Under the pieces are notes generated by a model, which saw only the letters and a program-made list of their open reading frames with translations, searched no databases and was not told the DNA's origin. This document shows, in pieces, positions 17,215 through 26,461 of a stretch of DNA of 54,444 nt (positions are counted from its first letter, which is position 1; every line of letters starts with the position of its first letter). Location: positions 1-54,444 of the forward strand of contig JAFWQX010000106.1 in the NCBI GenBank assembly GCA_017508875.1, given 5' to 3'. A program made the position numbers and the translations under genes. The stretch comes from Clostridia bacterium. GTDB lineage: Bacteria > Bacillota > Clostridia > UBA1212 > UBA1255.

Positions 17215-18648
17215 ATGAAAGTATTGTTTGTAACCACCGAAGTAAAGCCTTTTAGCAAAACCGGAGGTCTTGCCGACGTTTCATTTGAACTGCCCTGCGC
17301 ATTAAAAGCGGCGGGAGTAGACGTAAGGATAATAACACCTAAATACGGCGATATCCCGGAAGAGTTTAAATCACAAATGATACCGCTGTCGACGTTCGGC
17401 GTGACGGTAGGCTGGCGTAATCAGTATTGCGGACTCCAGTATCTCCTGTACAAAGATATACCTGTATATTTTATTGACAACGAATACTATTTCAAGCGCC
17501 CCGGCTGCTACGGCTTTTACGACGACGGTGAAAGATTCGCATATTTCTGCAGAGCCGTGATGGAATCCGTTGCCCACATGAACGATTTCTATCCGGATAT
17601 CATCCACTGCAACGACTGGCAGACCGGCATCATCCCGGTATATCTCAGAGACGTTTATTATGAGCGGCCCGAGTTTAAGAGAGCTGCCGCGGTATTCACG
17701 ATCCATAATCTTAAATATCAGGGCGTTTACGCTCCTTCCGTACTCGAAGACCTGCTCGGCCTTAATTACGGCTATTACAATGACGAAAAATTGAAATTCC
17801 GCGACGGCATATCGTTTATGAAGGCCGGTATCGTTTTTGCGGATAAGGTCGTGACCGTTTCCGAGACTTACGCAAAAGAAATAACCACTCCGTATTACGG
17901 CGAGGGCCTCGACGGGCTTTTGGCGAAAAAATCGTTCAAGCTCCTCGGGATCACGAACGGCATCGACTACGCGCATAACAGCCCGGAGAACGATAAAAAT
18001 CTGTTCTGCAACTACGACGTTGACACGAGAGAAAAGAAGACCGAGAACAAACTTGCCCTTCAGAAAGAGCTCGGGCTTCCGCAGAACAGGAACGTGCCGG
18101 TGATAGCGATGGTCACGCGAATGGTAAAAGAAAAAGGCCTTGACCTCGTTACGCGCGTTATGGAGGATATTCTTAAAAATAATATCCAGTTCGTGATACT
18201 CGGTACAGGCGAAAGAGATTATATGGATTTCTTCGAATATTACGGCTCCGCTTACCCCGGAAAGATCGCCGCACGCACGCGCTTCGACAGCGCTCTGGCT
18301 TCACGCATTTACGCCGGAGCAGATCTGTTCCTGATGCCGTCAATGTTCGAGCCCTGCGGCCTTTCTCAAATCATCGCTATGCGTTACGGCACGATCCCGG
18401 TCGTACGCGAAACGGGCGGCTTAAAAGACACGGTAGAGCCGTACAATAAGTATACGGGAGAGGGCAACGGCTTTTCATTTGCTAACTTTAACGCGCACGA
18501 GATGCTATACACTTTAAAAACCGCGCTCAAATGTTATGAAAACAAGGAGATCTGGGATAATCTGGTCATAAAGGCGATGAATACGCGTATAGACTGGAAG
18601 ACGCAGTCCGATAAATATATTGCCGTATATAACGAACTGGCTATCTGA
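17215..18648 (+). CDS. glgA: Glycogen synthase (GT5)
   Basis: A 477-residue ADP-glucose-dependent glycogen synthase, the typical length. The N-terminal KVLFVTTEVKPFSKTGGLADV (about residues 2-22) contains the ADP-glucose-binding KTGGL motif. HCNDWQTGIIPVYL, TIHNLKYQG and the GT-B C-terminal motif EPCGLSQIIAMRYGTIPVV follow. ATG 17215 is chosen because the KVLFVTTE family start follows it and AAAGGA lies about 9 nt upstream; the frame is open further upstream, but that part has no family similarity. The 118-nt gap after glgD has no clear promoter. Confidence 0.95.
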   Translation: MKVLFVTTEVKPFSKTGGLADVSFELPCALKAAGVDVRIITPKYGDIPEEFKSQMIPLSTFGVTVGWRNQYCGLQYLLYKDIPVYFIDNEYYFKRPGCYGFYDDGERFAYFCRAVMESVAHMNDFYPDIIHCNDWQTGIIPVYLRDVYYERPEFKRAAAVFTIHNLKYQGVYAPSVLEDLLGLNYGYYNDEKLKFRDGISFMKAGIVFADKVVTVSETYAKEITTPYYGEGLDGLLAKKSFKLLGITNGIDYAHNSPENDKNLFCNYDVDTREKKTENKLALQKELGLPQNRNVPVIAMVTRMVKEKGLDLVTRVMEDILKNNIQFVILGTGERDYMDFFEYYGSAYPGKIAARTRFDSALASRIYAGADLFLMPSMFEPCGLSQIIAMRYGTIPVVRETGGLKDTVEPYNKYTGEGNGFSFANFNAHEMLYTLKTALKCYENKEIWDNLVIKAMNTRIDWKTQSDKYIAVYNELAI

Positions 18649-18745
18649 CACACGTATTTAAAACACGCGTTCGTATACAATACTCCGGCATCTGATATGG
18701 CGCTCAGCCTGAATTCAGCTATTTCTGCAACAATTTGGAGGCACT

Positions 18746-21169
18746 ATGCTGCTTAACAAGGATACTTTTATCCGTGATTATAAAAATAAGATCGTAACTA
18801 TGTTCAGAGAACGCTTCGAGGAAGCTTCTCTTGAAGAAAAATATCTGGCACTTGGCTCGCTTATAAGGGATTACATGGCTCCGGACTGGCTTTATACCGA
18901 AATGAAGGACAGCGAAGAGAAAAAGAAGCATATCTATTACTTTTCGATGGAATTCCTTATCGGCCGCCTGCTCGACTCCGCCCTGATCAACCTGGGGATA
19001 AGGGACCTGGTGCGCGAAGGACTCGAAGAACTCGGACTGGAATTGCCCGTCCTCGAAGAAGAGGAGCCGGACGCCGGACTCGGGAACGGAGGACTCGGAA
19101 GACTTGCCGCCTGCTTCATCGACTCGATGGCTTCGCTTGATATCGCGGGCACCGGTATCGGCATCCGCTACAGGTACGGCCTTTTCCGCCAGCTTATAGA
19201 GAACGGCTACCAGGTCGAGACGCCGGATAACTGGCTTAAGATACCGAACGTCTGGGAGATCCGTAAAGCGGAAGACGCGCGAATCGTAAAATTCGGCGGA
19301 AACGTTAATATGAACTGGGGCCTCGACGGCAGACTTTACGTAGAGCTTACAGATTACGAGCCTGTGCTGGCCGTTCCGTACGATATTCCCGTGCCCGGAT
19401 ACAGTTCGAACCGCGTAAATACGCTTCGCCTCTGGAGCGCCGAAACCGAGAACTCCGGATTTGACTTCCGCGAATTCAGTAAAGGCGACTACGACAAGGC
19501 AGTGGAGAATATCATCACGGCACATTCCATTTCCAACGTTCTGTATCCGGACGATTCGACTCCGCGAGGAAAGCTTCTGAGACTCAAGCAGGAGTATTTC
19601 TTCACGAGCGCAGGACTTCAGGACATACTTGGAAGATATTTGAAAGGCGGCGGGGATATCAGAGAGTTTCACCGCTATAATGCCGTTCAGATCAACGATA
19701 CGCATCCGGCGCTGGCAATACCTGAGCTTATGCGTCTGTTAATGGATGAGCACGGGCTTTCGTGGGACGAGGCGTGGACAATAACTACCGCTACGTTCGG
19801 ATATACGAATCATACGATACTGGCGGAGGCGCTCGAGAAGTGGAACCTCGATATGTTCAAGAAGCTGCTTCCGAGGATATATATGATCACGGAGGAAATA
19901 AACAGACGTTTCGTTGCCGCGCTTTCACAGACTAAAGGGTACGGCTTCGACCGCATCTCAAAAATGTCAATAATTGCCGACGGGACGGTAAAGATGGCGC
20001 ACCTGGCGATCGTCGGAAGCCACAGCGTGAACGGCGTTGCCCGCCTGCACTCGGATATTCTTAAGAACAAGGAACTGAAAGATTTCAGCGAATTTTATCC
20101 GGGAAAATTCAATAATAAGACGAACGGTATAACGCACAGGCGCTGGCTCATCGGGGCAAATCCGGAGCTCGCCGTGCTGATCGATTCGGTAATTGGCCCC
20201 GAGTGGCGTACGGAACCGAACAGACTTGCGGAACTCGAAAAATATATTGACCTCGGATTCGCAAAAGACGCCGCTGTGATAAAGCGCGCGAACAAAGTCC
20301 GCATGGCGGAGTATATAAAGAAGACGACCGAGATCGCCGTTGACCCCGAATCGATATTCGACGTGCAGGTAAAAAGGCTTCACATGTATAAGCGCCAGCT
20401 GCTTAACATTTTCGGCGTGATGGACATGTACCGCCGGATAAAGGAAGGTGAAGCGGGGGATATGTGCCCGCGCACTGTCATATTCTCGGCAAAAGCGTTT
20501 CCGGGGTACGGCCTTGCGAAAAACACGATTAAACTTATATGCACCGTCGCGGACAGGATCAATTCGGATACTTCCATCGGAGGAATACTGAAGGTCGTTT
20601 TCCTTCCGAACTATGACGTTAGCCTTGCGGAAAAACTGATCCCGGCGGGAGATATTTCCGAGCAGATATCGACCGCGTCCAAGGAAGCGTCGGGGACCGG
20701 AAATATGAAATTCATGATGAACGGCGCTGTTACGCTCGCGACGCTGGACGGAGCGAACGTGGAGATACGCGAGGCGGTAGGCGACGATAATATCATTCTT
20801 TTTGGAATGAATTCTGATGAAGTTATAGACATAGAGCAGCACGGCGGATACGATTCTTCGGCTCAGATCAGAAGCGATCCCAGGCTCGCGAAGATCATTG
20901 ACCAGGTAAGCGACGGTTACTTCGGATTTGCGGGAAAGAACGAGTTCGCGCCGGTGCTCGACCACCTTATCAGGGACAATGATCCGTATTTTGTGCTTAA
21001 GGATTTTGCTTCGTACGTGAGTGCGCGCGATAAGATCGACGCTATATTCAGGGACAAGGCCAGATTTGACCGTATGTGTGCTGTGAATATTGCGAAATCG
21101 GGAAGATTTTCGAGCGATAATACTATCGCCGCGTACGCCGACGATATCTGGAACGTGGTTCACAGATGA
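18746..21169 (+). CDS. glgP: Glycogen/starch phosphorylase (GT35)
   Basis: An 807-residue PLP-dependent phosphorylase releasing glucose 1-phosphate from glycogen. Evidence is LGNGGLGRLAACFIDSMA (about residue 107), LWSAE, NDTHPALAIPELMRLLMDE, YTNHTILAEALEKW and the PLP-lysine motif EASGTGNMKFMMNGA (about residue 649). The length is normal. TTGGAGGC precedes ATG 18746. The stop overlaps the start of the GH13 gene (ATGA), so degradation enzymes are translationally coupled. The ~97 bp upstream contain a possible TACAAT at 18676 without a convincing -35 box. Confidence 0.95.
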   Translation: MLLNKDTFIRDYKNKIVTMFRERFEEASLEEKYLALGSLIRDYMAPDWLYTEMKDSEEKKKHIYYFSMEFLIGRLLDSALINLGIRDLVREGLEELGLELPVLEEEEPDAGLGNGGLGRLAACFIDSMASLDIAGTGIGIRYRYGLFRQLIENGYQVETPDNWLKIPNVWEIRKAEDARIVKFGGNVNMNWGLDGRLYVELTDYEPVLAVPYDIPVPGYSSNRVNTLRLWSAETENSGFDFREFSKGDYDKAVENIITAHSISNVLYPDDSTPRGKLLRLKQEYFFTSAGLQDILGRYLKGGGDIREFHRYNAVQINDTHPALAIPELMRLLMDEHGLSWDEAWTITTATFGYTNHTILAEALEKWNLDMFKKLLPRIYMITEEINRRFVAALSQTKGYGFDRISKMSIIADGTVKMAHLAIVGSHSVNGVARLHSDILKNKELKDFSEFYPGKFNNKTNGITHRRWLIGANPELAVLIDSVIGPEWRTEPNRLAELEKYIDLGFAKDAAVIKRANKVRMAEYIKKTTEIAVDPESIFDVQVKRLHMYKRQLLNIFGVMDMYRRIKEGEAGDMCPRTVIFSAKAFPGYGLAKNTIKLICTVADRINSDTSIGGILKVVFLPNYDVSLAEKLIPAGDISEQISTASKEASGTGNMKFMMNGAVTLATLDGANVEIREAVGDDNIILFGMNSDEVIDIEQHGGYDSSAQIRSDPRLAKIIDQVSDGYFGFAGKNEFAPVLDHLIRDNDPYFVLKDFASYVSARDKIDAIFRDKARFDRMCAVNIAKSGRFSSDNTIAAYADDIWNVVHR

Positions 21170-22929
21170 GATTTTTTCACGATCCTGCTTCTGATGAATA
21201 CAGATGTCCGCGCGGGGCGGTCGCGACCGGAAGTGCGGTTTTTCTGCGGTTCCGAATTGAAGACTGCGCGGATCCGGCGCGGCTTTCATTGACATTAACG
21301 CGTAGGTTCAGGGAAGAAGTGTCGGAGGTATCCGTTGAAAGCGCGGCCGTGTGCGGCGAGCTGTACGGGTTCAGGATAGGTGAAGACGTATTGTCCGCGC
21401 CGGGAGTATATTTTTACGGGCTCAGGTGCGGAGATGAAATGACCGGAAATATTGACCGTATCACTGTGTACGAGCCCGGCCTCAAAGCGCCCGAATGGTT
21501 CAAGAATGCCGTGATCTACCAGATCTTTCCCGACCGTTTCGCTATTTCCGAAGATCCGCGTGCAGTGCCTAAGGAAAACGCATTTACGTACGAGTCGGTA
21601 AACGACAGACCTGAATATATTAAGGACGCTGACGGCGAAGTCGTGCGCTGGGATTTCTACGGGGGGAACCTTAAGGGTATCGAGGACAATCTTTCTTACG
21701 TCGAAAGCCTCGGCGCCGATACGGTTTACCTGAATCCCGTATTTGAAGCGGCGTCAAATCACAGATATGACACGGGCGATTACGAACATATTGACGGCCT
21801 TCTCGGCGGCGACGCGGCCTTTTCGGAACTCGTGCAGAAAATGGATTTGCGAAATATGCGCCTTATTCTTGACGGCGTATTCAGCCACACGGGACGCAGG
21901 AGCAGGTATTTTGAAGCCGCGAAGAGGGGCGAGGCGCCGTATGCGGACTGGTATAATTTCAGGAGCGACGGAACATACGTGTGCTGGTGGGACGTCGCAG
22001 ATCTGCCGTGTGTTAAAGAACTTGAGCCTTCATATCTTGAATATATCGTAACAGGCCGGGACAGCATCGTGCGCAGGTGGCTAAGGGCCGGGGCATCGGG
22101 CTGGAGGCTGGACGTGGCGGACGAGCTTCCGGATGAATTTCTGGAAGCCCTTATGACTGCCGCTGCGGACGAAAAGCCTGACGCCGCCGTTTTCGGAGAA
22201 GTCTGGGAAGACGGTACGGATAAGGTGAGCTACGGCATACACCGTTCATATTTTACCAAACACGAACTGCACTCTCAGACGAACTACCCGTTTCGCGAAA
22301 GACTGCTCAAATTTCTTGAGGGCAGCATGAGCGCCGGACAGATCTCCGGACTTTTTCTGGAAGATTCGATACATTATCCTCCGGAAGTGTATTATTCGCT
22401 CGTCAATATGACAGGCAGCCACGACGTTGAGCGGCTTTTTACATATTTGAAGCGGATAACGCGCGGAGACGGACGCCTTGCCGCCGGGCTGCTTAAAGCA
22501 TACTCGCTCGTACAGTTCTGTTTCCCGGGAGTACCACTGATCTATTACGGCGACGAGATCTGTATGGAAGGCGGCACCGACCCGGACAACAGAAGGTTTT
22601 TCGACTGGAGCAGGGCGGGCGGCGATATGTGCGCATGGTTTTCCGGGCTTGCGGAATTAAGGCGCTCCGAAGAAGCGCTGACAGGCGGGTCAATATCGTT
22701 TATTGACGCCGGCGACAATATTTTCGCGTTTTCCCGCGCGGGAAATAACGGGAAATGCTTTTTGTGCGCCGTTGACCGCTTCGGGAGAGGCCCGGAATTC
22801 ATTCTTGACCGGCTCGAACTGAACGCAAACGTAAACCGGATCAAAACCTCGCTTGATTTTGCGGGCGATTTTAGATATAATATACTAAAGCAGGCAGATG
22901 GCTATGCAATTTTACTGGAAATTGTATAA
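21166..22929 (+). CDS. GH13 alpha-glucan hydrolase (neopullulanase/cyclomaltodextrinase-like)
   Basis: A 587-residue intracellular enzyme. An N-terminal ~110-residue beta-domain (CBM34-like) precedes a catalytic (beta/alpha)8 barrel beginning EWFKNAVIYQIFPDRFA. Conserved GH13 regions are LILDGVFSHTG, GWRLDVADE (nucleophile Asp, about residue 314), FGEVWED (acid/base Glu, about 344) and MTGSHDVERLF (about 418). There is no signal peptide. Translation is coupled to glgP by a 4-base overlap, so it likely trims or debranches glycogen and maltodextrins produced in the cell. It is not a branching enzyme by its motifs, and no glgB is present in the window. Exact specificity is open. Confidence 0.9.
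   Translation: MRFFHDPASDEYRCPRGAVATGSAVFLRFRIEDCADPARLSLTLTRRFREEVSEVSVESAAVCGELYGFRIGEDVLSAPGVYFYGLRCGDEMTGNIDRITVYEPGLKAPEWFKNAVIYQIFPDRFAISEDPRAVPKENAFTYESVNDRPEYIKDADGEVVRWDFYGGNLKGIEDNLSYVESLGADTVYLNPVFEAASNHRYDTGDYEHIDGLLGGDAAFSELVQKMDLRNMRLILDGVFSHTGRRSRYFEAAKRGEAPYADWYNFRSDGTYVCWWDVADLPCVKELEPSYLEYIVTGRDSIVRRWLRAGASGWRLDVADELPDEFLEALMTAAADEKPDAAVFGEVWEDGTDKVSYGIHRSYFTKHELHSQTNYPFRERLLKFLEGSMSAGQISGLFLEDSIHYPPEVYYSLVNMTGSHDVERLFTYLKRITRGDGRLAAGLLKAYSLVQFCFPGVPLIYYGDEICMEGGTDPDNRRFFDWSRAGGDMCAWFSGLAELRRSEEALTGGSISFIDAGDNIFAFSRAGNNGKCFLCAVDRFGRGPEFILDRLELNANVNRIKTSLDFAGDFRYNILKQADGYAILLEIV
22853..22881 (+). promoter_or_regulatory. Sigma-A promoter for nrdR inside the end of the GH13 gene
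   Basis: TTGATT (22853-22858), a 17-bp spacer and a consensus TATAAT (22876-22881), all within the last 25 codons of the GH13 gene. It would let nrdR be expressed independently of the glycogen cluster, with a leader of about 80 nt. Confidence 0.7.
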
Positions 22930-22968
22930 TTCCGGCCTATTTTGCGCCTGCGTTACGGAGAGATCGAA

Positions 22969-23430
22969 ATGAGATGCCCTTACTGCTCACACACTGAAGA
23001 TAAAGTTATAGATTCACGGCCTGCAGAAGATTTTTCTGCGGTCAGAAGACGCCGCGAATGTCTTAAATGCGGGTCAAGATTCACGACTTATGAAAAGATC
23101 GAAGATATGCAGCTGATGGTCGTAAAGAAAGACGGCAGCCGCCAGCTGTTTGACCGCGATAAGATCACCATGTGCATTATGAAGGCATGCGCTAAACGGC
23201 CCGTATCCCTCGAACAGGCAGAAAAGATCTCCGTTGAGGTGGAGCAGCAGCTTCTCAATTCGATGAAACGCGAGGTTAGTTCGCATGAGATAGGCGAACT
23301 TATTATGACCAGACTTAAGGTGCTCGATGAAGTGGCGTACGTCCGTTTTGCGTCAGTATATAAACAGTTTAAAGACGTCGATTCTTTTATGGATGAACTT
23401 AAAAACATGATCGAGGGAAAAGGCCGCTGA
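22969..23430 (+). CDS. nrdR: NrdR, ribonucleotide reductase transcriptional repressor
   Basis: A 153-residue nucleotide-sensing repressor of ribonucleotide reductase genes, the normal length. A zinc ribbon (CPYC at 3-6, ECLKCGSRF around 31-39) is followed by an ATP-cone (VVKKDGSRQLFDRDKI, then CAKRPVS). ATG 22969 starts MRCPYCSH, the canonical N-terminus, and ACGGAGAG precedes it; upstream in-frame codons are not part of the family. No ribonucleotide reductase gene or recognisable NrdR box lies in the window. Confidence 0.95.
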   Translation: MRCPYCSHTEDKVIDSRPAEDFSAVRRRRECLKCGSRFTTYEKIEDMQLMVVKKDGSRQLFDRDKITMCIMKACAKRPVSLEQAEKISVEVEQQLLNSMKREVSSHEIGELIMTRLKVLDEVAYVRFASVYKQFKDVDSFMDELKNMIEGKGR

Positions 23431-23530
23431 AGGCCTGAAAAGCCCGGAAATATCCGGAAATATCCGGAAAAGCCCGGAAAAGTCCGTAAATATCCGGAAA
23501 TCCCCGGAAAACTCCGGAAATGATCCGGAA
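23431..23530. repeat. Decamer tandem array NNNCCGGAAA
   Basis: Starting right after the nrdR stop, nine consecutive 10-bp units run in perfect register from 23431 to 23520. A tenth copy, shifted by one base, follows at 23521-23531. The constant part is CCGGAAA, with CCTGAAA in the first unit and CCGTAAA in the sixth. The three leading bases alternate mainly between TAT, AGC/AGT and a few singletons. The 10-bp spacing places every CCGGAAA on the same face of the helix. The period is not a multiple of three, and no protein reads through it convincingly. Confidence 0.9.
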
Positions 23531-23563
23531 ACACACGAAAAAAAGCGCGAAAACTATTACCAG

Positions 23564-23592
23564 ATATTTCCGGAAAAATACTCCGGAAATAT
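23564..23592. repeat. Inverted repeat with the same CCGGAAA core
   Basis: ATATTTCCGG (23564-23573) and its exact complement CCGGAAATAT (23583-23592) flank a 9-bp centre. The arms carry the decamer core in opposite orientations. It lies just upstream of a possible yifB promoter (TTGCTT 23593-23598, 18-bp spacer, TGG-extended TATCTT 23617-23622), so it could be an operator or an mRNA 3' structure. Confidence 0.7.
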
Positions 23593-23670
23593 TTGCTTTC
23601 TGCGGCACCGGAGTGGTATCTTCGTCCCTGCAGCCGGCATATGGCTGACTAATGGCCGGAGGTTCGGACA

Positions 23671-25221
23671 ATGATCACTCGTTTTAATTCGGTTTGTTTG
23701 AGCGGAGTCACGGGGATGCTGACTTCTGTAGAAACATTTATCACACCCGGTATCAGGGAGTTCAGTATTATCGGACTCGCGGGAGCATCGGTTAAAGAAT
23801 CTAAGAACAGGGTATGTGCCGCTATAAAAAACAGCGGCTTCGAACTCCCGAAAGGGAGGATAACGGTAAATCTGGCTCCTTCAGATTTCAGAAAAGAAGG
23901 TACCGGATTCGACGTTGCTATAGCAGCGGGGCTTATGTCGGCTTCGGGTATTATCGACGCGGAGGCGCTCGGTAATTTTGCGCTGATCGGCGAGCTGTCT
24001 TTAGACGGAATGGTAAAAAACGTCGCGGGCGTGTTCTCGATGTGTGTGTTTGCACAGAAGAACGGGATCAACGACGTTGTTATCCCGGAAGGCAACGTTA
24101 ATGAAGTTTTATGCCTCGACGGGCTGCGGATCTGGCCGCTTTCGCGCCTGGATGATTTGGCGGCCATCTCAAAACGCGAAAAAACGCCGTTAAACGGCTC
24201 GCTGAGCGATTTTTGCGCTCAGGACGGGTTTCTTTCCGTCTCGGAGATAAAAGGCCATAAAACGGCTAAAAGGGCCGTTGAAATTGCCGCTGCCGGAAAA
24301 CACAATCTGCTTATGCTCGGCGCCGTAGGCAGCGGGAAGACGATGCTGGCCCACAGCATACGTTCGATCATGCCTCCTCTTGAAAAACAGGACGTGTATG
24401 ACGTCACTTCTGTCTACAGCCTCTGCGGACTACTTAACGAAGAGCACCCGGTTATTCGCGAACCTCCTTTCCGCGAAGTTCATACAGGGGTTACTAAAAC
24501 GGCTCTGATAGGGGGAGGGAGACCTGTTGTCCCCGGCGAAATATCGCTGTCTCACAGAGGCGTGCTGTTTCTCGACGAAGCAACTGAAATTGACCGCGCC
24601 GTGATCGATTCGCTAAGGCAGCCCATGGATCTCGGAGAGGTTACGGTTTCAAGAGTGGGGCATATCGAGAAGCTTCCTGCGGATTTTTTGCTCGTATGCG
24701 CCATGAACCCGTGCAGATGCGGGAATCTGCTTGAAGGGCCCGAGAAATGTACCTGTACGCCTAAAATGATAAATCATACTCTCGAAAAGATATCCAGACC
24801 GGTACTGGACAGGATCGATATCCATATTCCGGTTAAAACGCCGGGTTATGCTGAAATAAAGTCCGACGATCCCGAACCTGCGGATGTAATTAGAAACAGG
24901 GTGTGCGCTGTGCGTGCGCTTCAGCGGGAAAAGATTGCTTTTAAAGGGTTTAAAGCGCATACTTATTCGCGGCTCGGAAGTGACGAACTTAATAGTGTTC
25001 TGGAATTGGAAAGCGGCTCGGAGAGGCTGCTCATGCGCTCGGCGGAATATCTTTCGCTAAGTATCAGAGCTTATAATAAACTTAAGGCGCTCGCGGGTAC
25101 GATATCTGACCTGAACGGGCACTTAAAGGTGACGGAGAGCGATATGGCCGAAGCGGTGCAATACAGGATGATCGACCGGCGCCTGTTCGGCGAAGGAGGT
25201 GCTGCTGAAAATGCTGCGTGA
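23671..25221 (+). CDS. YifB/ComM-family Mg-chelatase-like AAA ATPase
   Basis: A 516-residue protein. The N-terminal ChlI-type domain includes VETFITPGIREFSIIGLAGASVKESKNRV. The central AAA+ module has Walker A LGAVGSGKTMLAHSIRS (about residues 214-230), Walker B GVLFLDEATEI (about 300) and a C-terminal Mg-chelatase-like lid (YNKLKALAGTISDL). Homologues such as ComM act as helicases promoting branch migration in natural transformation. Adjacent dprA supports a DNA-uptake or recombination role. GGAGG lies 8 nt before ATG 23671. Confidence 0.93.
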   Translation: MITRFNSVCLSGVTGMLTSVETFITPGIREFSIIGLAGASVKESKNRVCAAIKNSGFELPKGRITVNLAPSDFRKEGTGFDVAIAAGLMSASGIIDAEALGNFALIGELSLDGMVKNVAGVFSMCVFAQKNGINDVVIPEGNVNEVLCLDGLRIWPLSRLDDLAAISKREKTPLNGSLSDFCAQDGFLSVSEIKGHKTAKRAVEIAAAGKHNLLMLGAVGSGKTMLAHSIRSIMPPLEKQDVYDVTSVYSLCGLLNEEHPVIREPPFREVHTGVTKTALIGGGRPVVPGEISLSHRGVLFLDEATEIDRAVIDSLRQPMDLGEVTVSRVGHIEKLPADFLLVCAMNPCRCGNLLEGPEKCTCTPKMINHTLEKISRPVLDRIDIHIPVKTPGYAEIKSDDPEPADVIRNRVCAVRALQREKIAFKGFKAHTYSRLGSDELNSVLELESGSERLLMRSAEYLSLSIRAYNKLKALAGTISDLNGHLKVTESDMAEAVQYRMIDRRLFGEGGAAENAA

Positions 25222-26347
25222 GATCAACGGCACTTCGGTAATGGTCTGGCTCAGCCTGCTCGGGAGACCGAATTATCTGATATACAGCCTGCTTTTGAAG
25301 GAATTCGGCTCTGCTGAGGGGATTTACAACGCTTTTCTTGCCGGGAGGAAACCGGAATCGCTGCGGGCTTACGAAAAGGTATTGACAGCGTTCGCCGATC
25401 CGGGCCTTGCCGCGCAGGCGGCGGAAATCTGTAATAAGGCGGAAGCGCGCGGGATGAAGATCGTTACTCTGAACGACTGGAATTACCCGTATAAGCTCCG
25501 GAATCTGCCTTCCGCCTGTCCGCTGGTCCTTTATTATTACGGAGAGATAAACGAAGAGGATTTCAGCGAAGGCGGCGTTTCCGTAGCGGTCGTCGGGTCA
25601 AGGCATTGTTCGGTTTCCGGTGAGGCAAACGCTGAATCATTCTCGTACGAACTTTCGAAAAGAGGCGTCAATATCGTTTCCGGCCTTGCCCGCGGCTGCG
25701 ACGGTGCCGCCCATACCGGCGCCCTTAAAGCCGGCGGCAGGACAACTGCGGTCCTCGCTTCCGGCGCCGACGTTATCTATCCGCCTGAACACAGAAATAT
25801 GTATAACCGGATCATACGCTCCGGCGGCTGTGTCATGTCCGAATCTCCTCCCGGGACCGTTCCGTGCAAGCAGCTGTTTCCGGCGCGCAACAGAATTATT
25901 GCCGGCCTCAGCGATGCTGTGATAGTGGTCGAAGCGGCTAAAAAGAGCGGCGCACTGATAACCGCTGACAGAGCGCTCGAGGCGGACAGGCTCGTTTTCG
26001 CGCTTCCCGGCGACGTGAGAAATCCCATGGCGTACGGCGCCAACGAACTTATACGCCAGGGCGCGGTCTGTGCGCTCGACGTCGGGATCGTCCTCGAGGA
26101 GCTCGGGATCGCGGATGAGAAGGCGGTCAAGAGAAAGCCCGGTAACGGCTCTGCGGCCGGGCTCCCTTACCCGCAGAATGCCGTCTATAACGCCATAATT
26201 CACGGTGCGGTCAATGCAGATGAGATCGCAGCTGTCACGCAGCTTGAAATCAATGATATCGGGAGCGCGCTTACGCTTCTTGAAGTGAGAGGCCTTATAA
26301 AGAGCACCGGTACGGGAATGGTCAGGGAGAGTTTGGGCGACAGGTGA
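25211..26347 (+). CDS. dprA: DNA-processing protein DprA
   Basis: A 378-residue single-strand DNA-binding protein that loads RecA during transformation. The Rossmann-like core carries VGSRHCSVSGEANAESF, VSGLARGCDGAAHTGAL, LASGADVIYPPEH and LFPARNRIIAGLSD, all DprA signatures. The C-terminal ~70 residues look like a winged-helix domain. ATG 25211 overlaps the end of the yifB-type gene by 11 bp and follows AAGGAGG with 11-nt spacing; a GTG at 25199 is in frame but sits on the ribosome site. No com machinery is in the window, so competence itself is not shown. Confidence 0.93.
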   Translation: MLREINGTSVMVWLSLLGRPNYLIYSLLLKEFGSAEGIYNAFLAGRKPESLRAYEKVLTAFADPGLAAQAAEICNKAEARGMKIVTLNDWNYPYKLRNLPSACPLVLYYYGEINEEDFSEGGVSVAVVGSRHCSVSGEANAESFSYELSKRGVNIVSGLARGCDGAAHTGALKAGGRTTAVLASGADVIYPPEHRNMYNRIIRSGGCVMSESPPGTVPCKQLFPARNRIIAGLSDAVIVVEAAKKSGALITADRALEADRLVFALPGDVRNPMAYGANELIRQGAVCALDVGIVLEELGIADEKAVKRKPGNGSAAGLPYPQNAVYNAIIHGAVNADEIAAVTQLEINDIGSALTLLEVRGLIKSTGTGMVRESLGDR

Positions 26348-26399
26348 GTTAAGAGTTAAGGCCAGGCGGCTGGCGTTTAAAATCCCGCTTAAAATCTTC

Positions 26400-26428
26400 T
26401 TTACACGTTGCGATTGAAAGTGTATTAT
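26400..26428 (+). promoter_or_regulatory. Sigma-A promoter for topA
   Basis: TTTACA (26400-26405), a 17-bp spacer and TATTAT (26423-26428). The start would be about 28 nt upstream of the topA ATG. It would also serve trmFO and the rhamnosidase gene, which overlap in series. Confidence 0.65.
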
Positions 26429-26461
26429 AAAAAAGTCAAATTAATATTGGAGTTGTGATTG

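Noticed and set aside
23431..23671. Minus-strand reading frames rich in Phe/Ser/Gly over the decamer array
   Set aside because: Their repetitive peptides are simply the 10-bp repeat read in three frames; there is no ribosome site, and they overlap the end of nrdR on the other strand.
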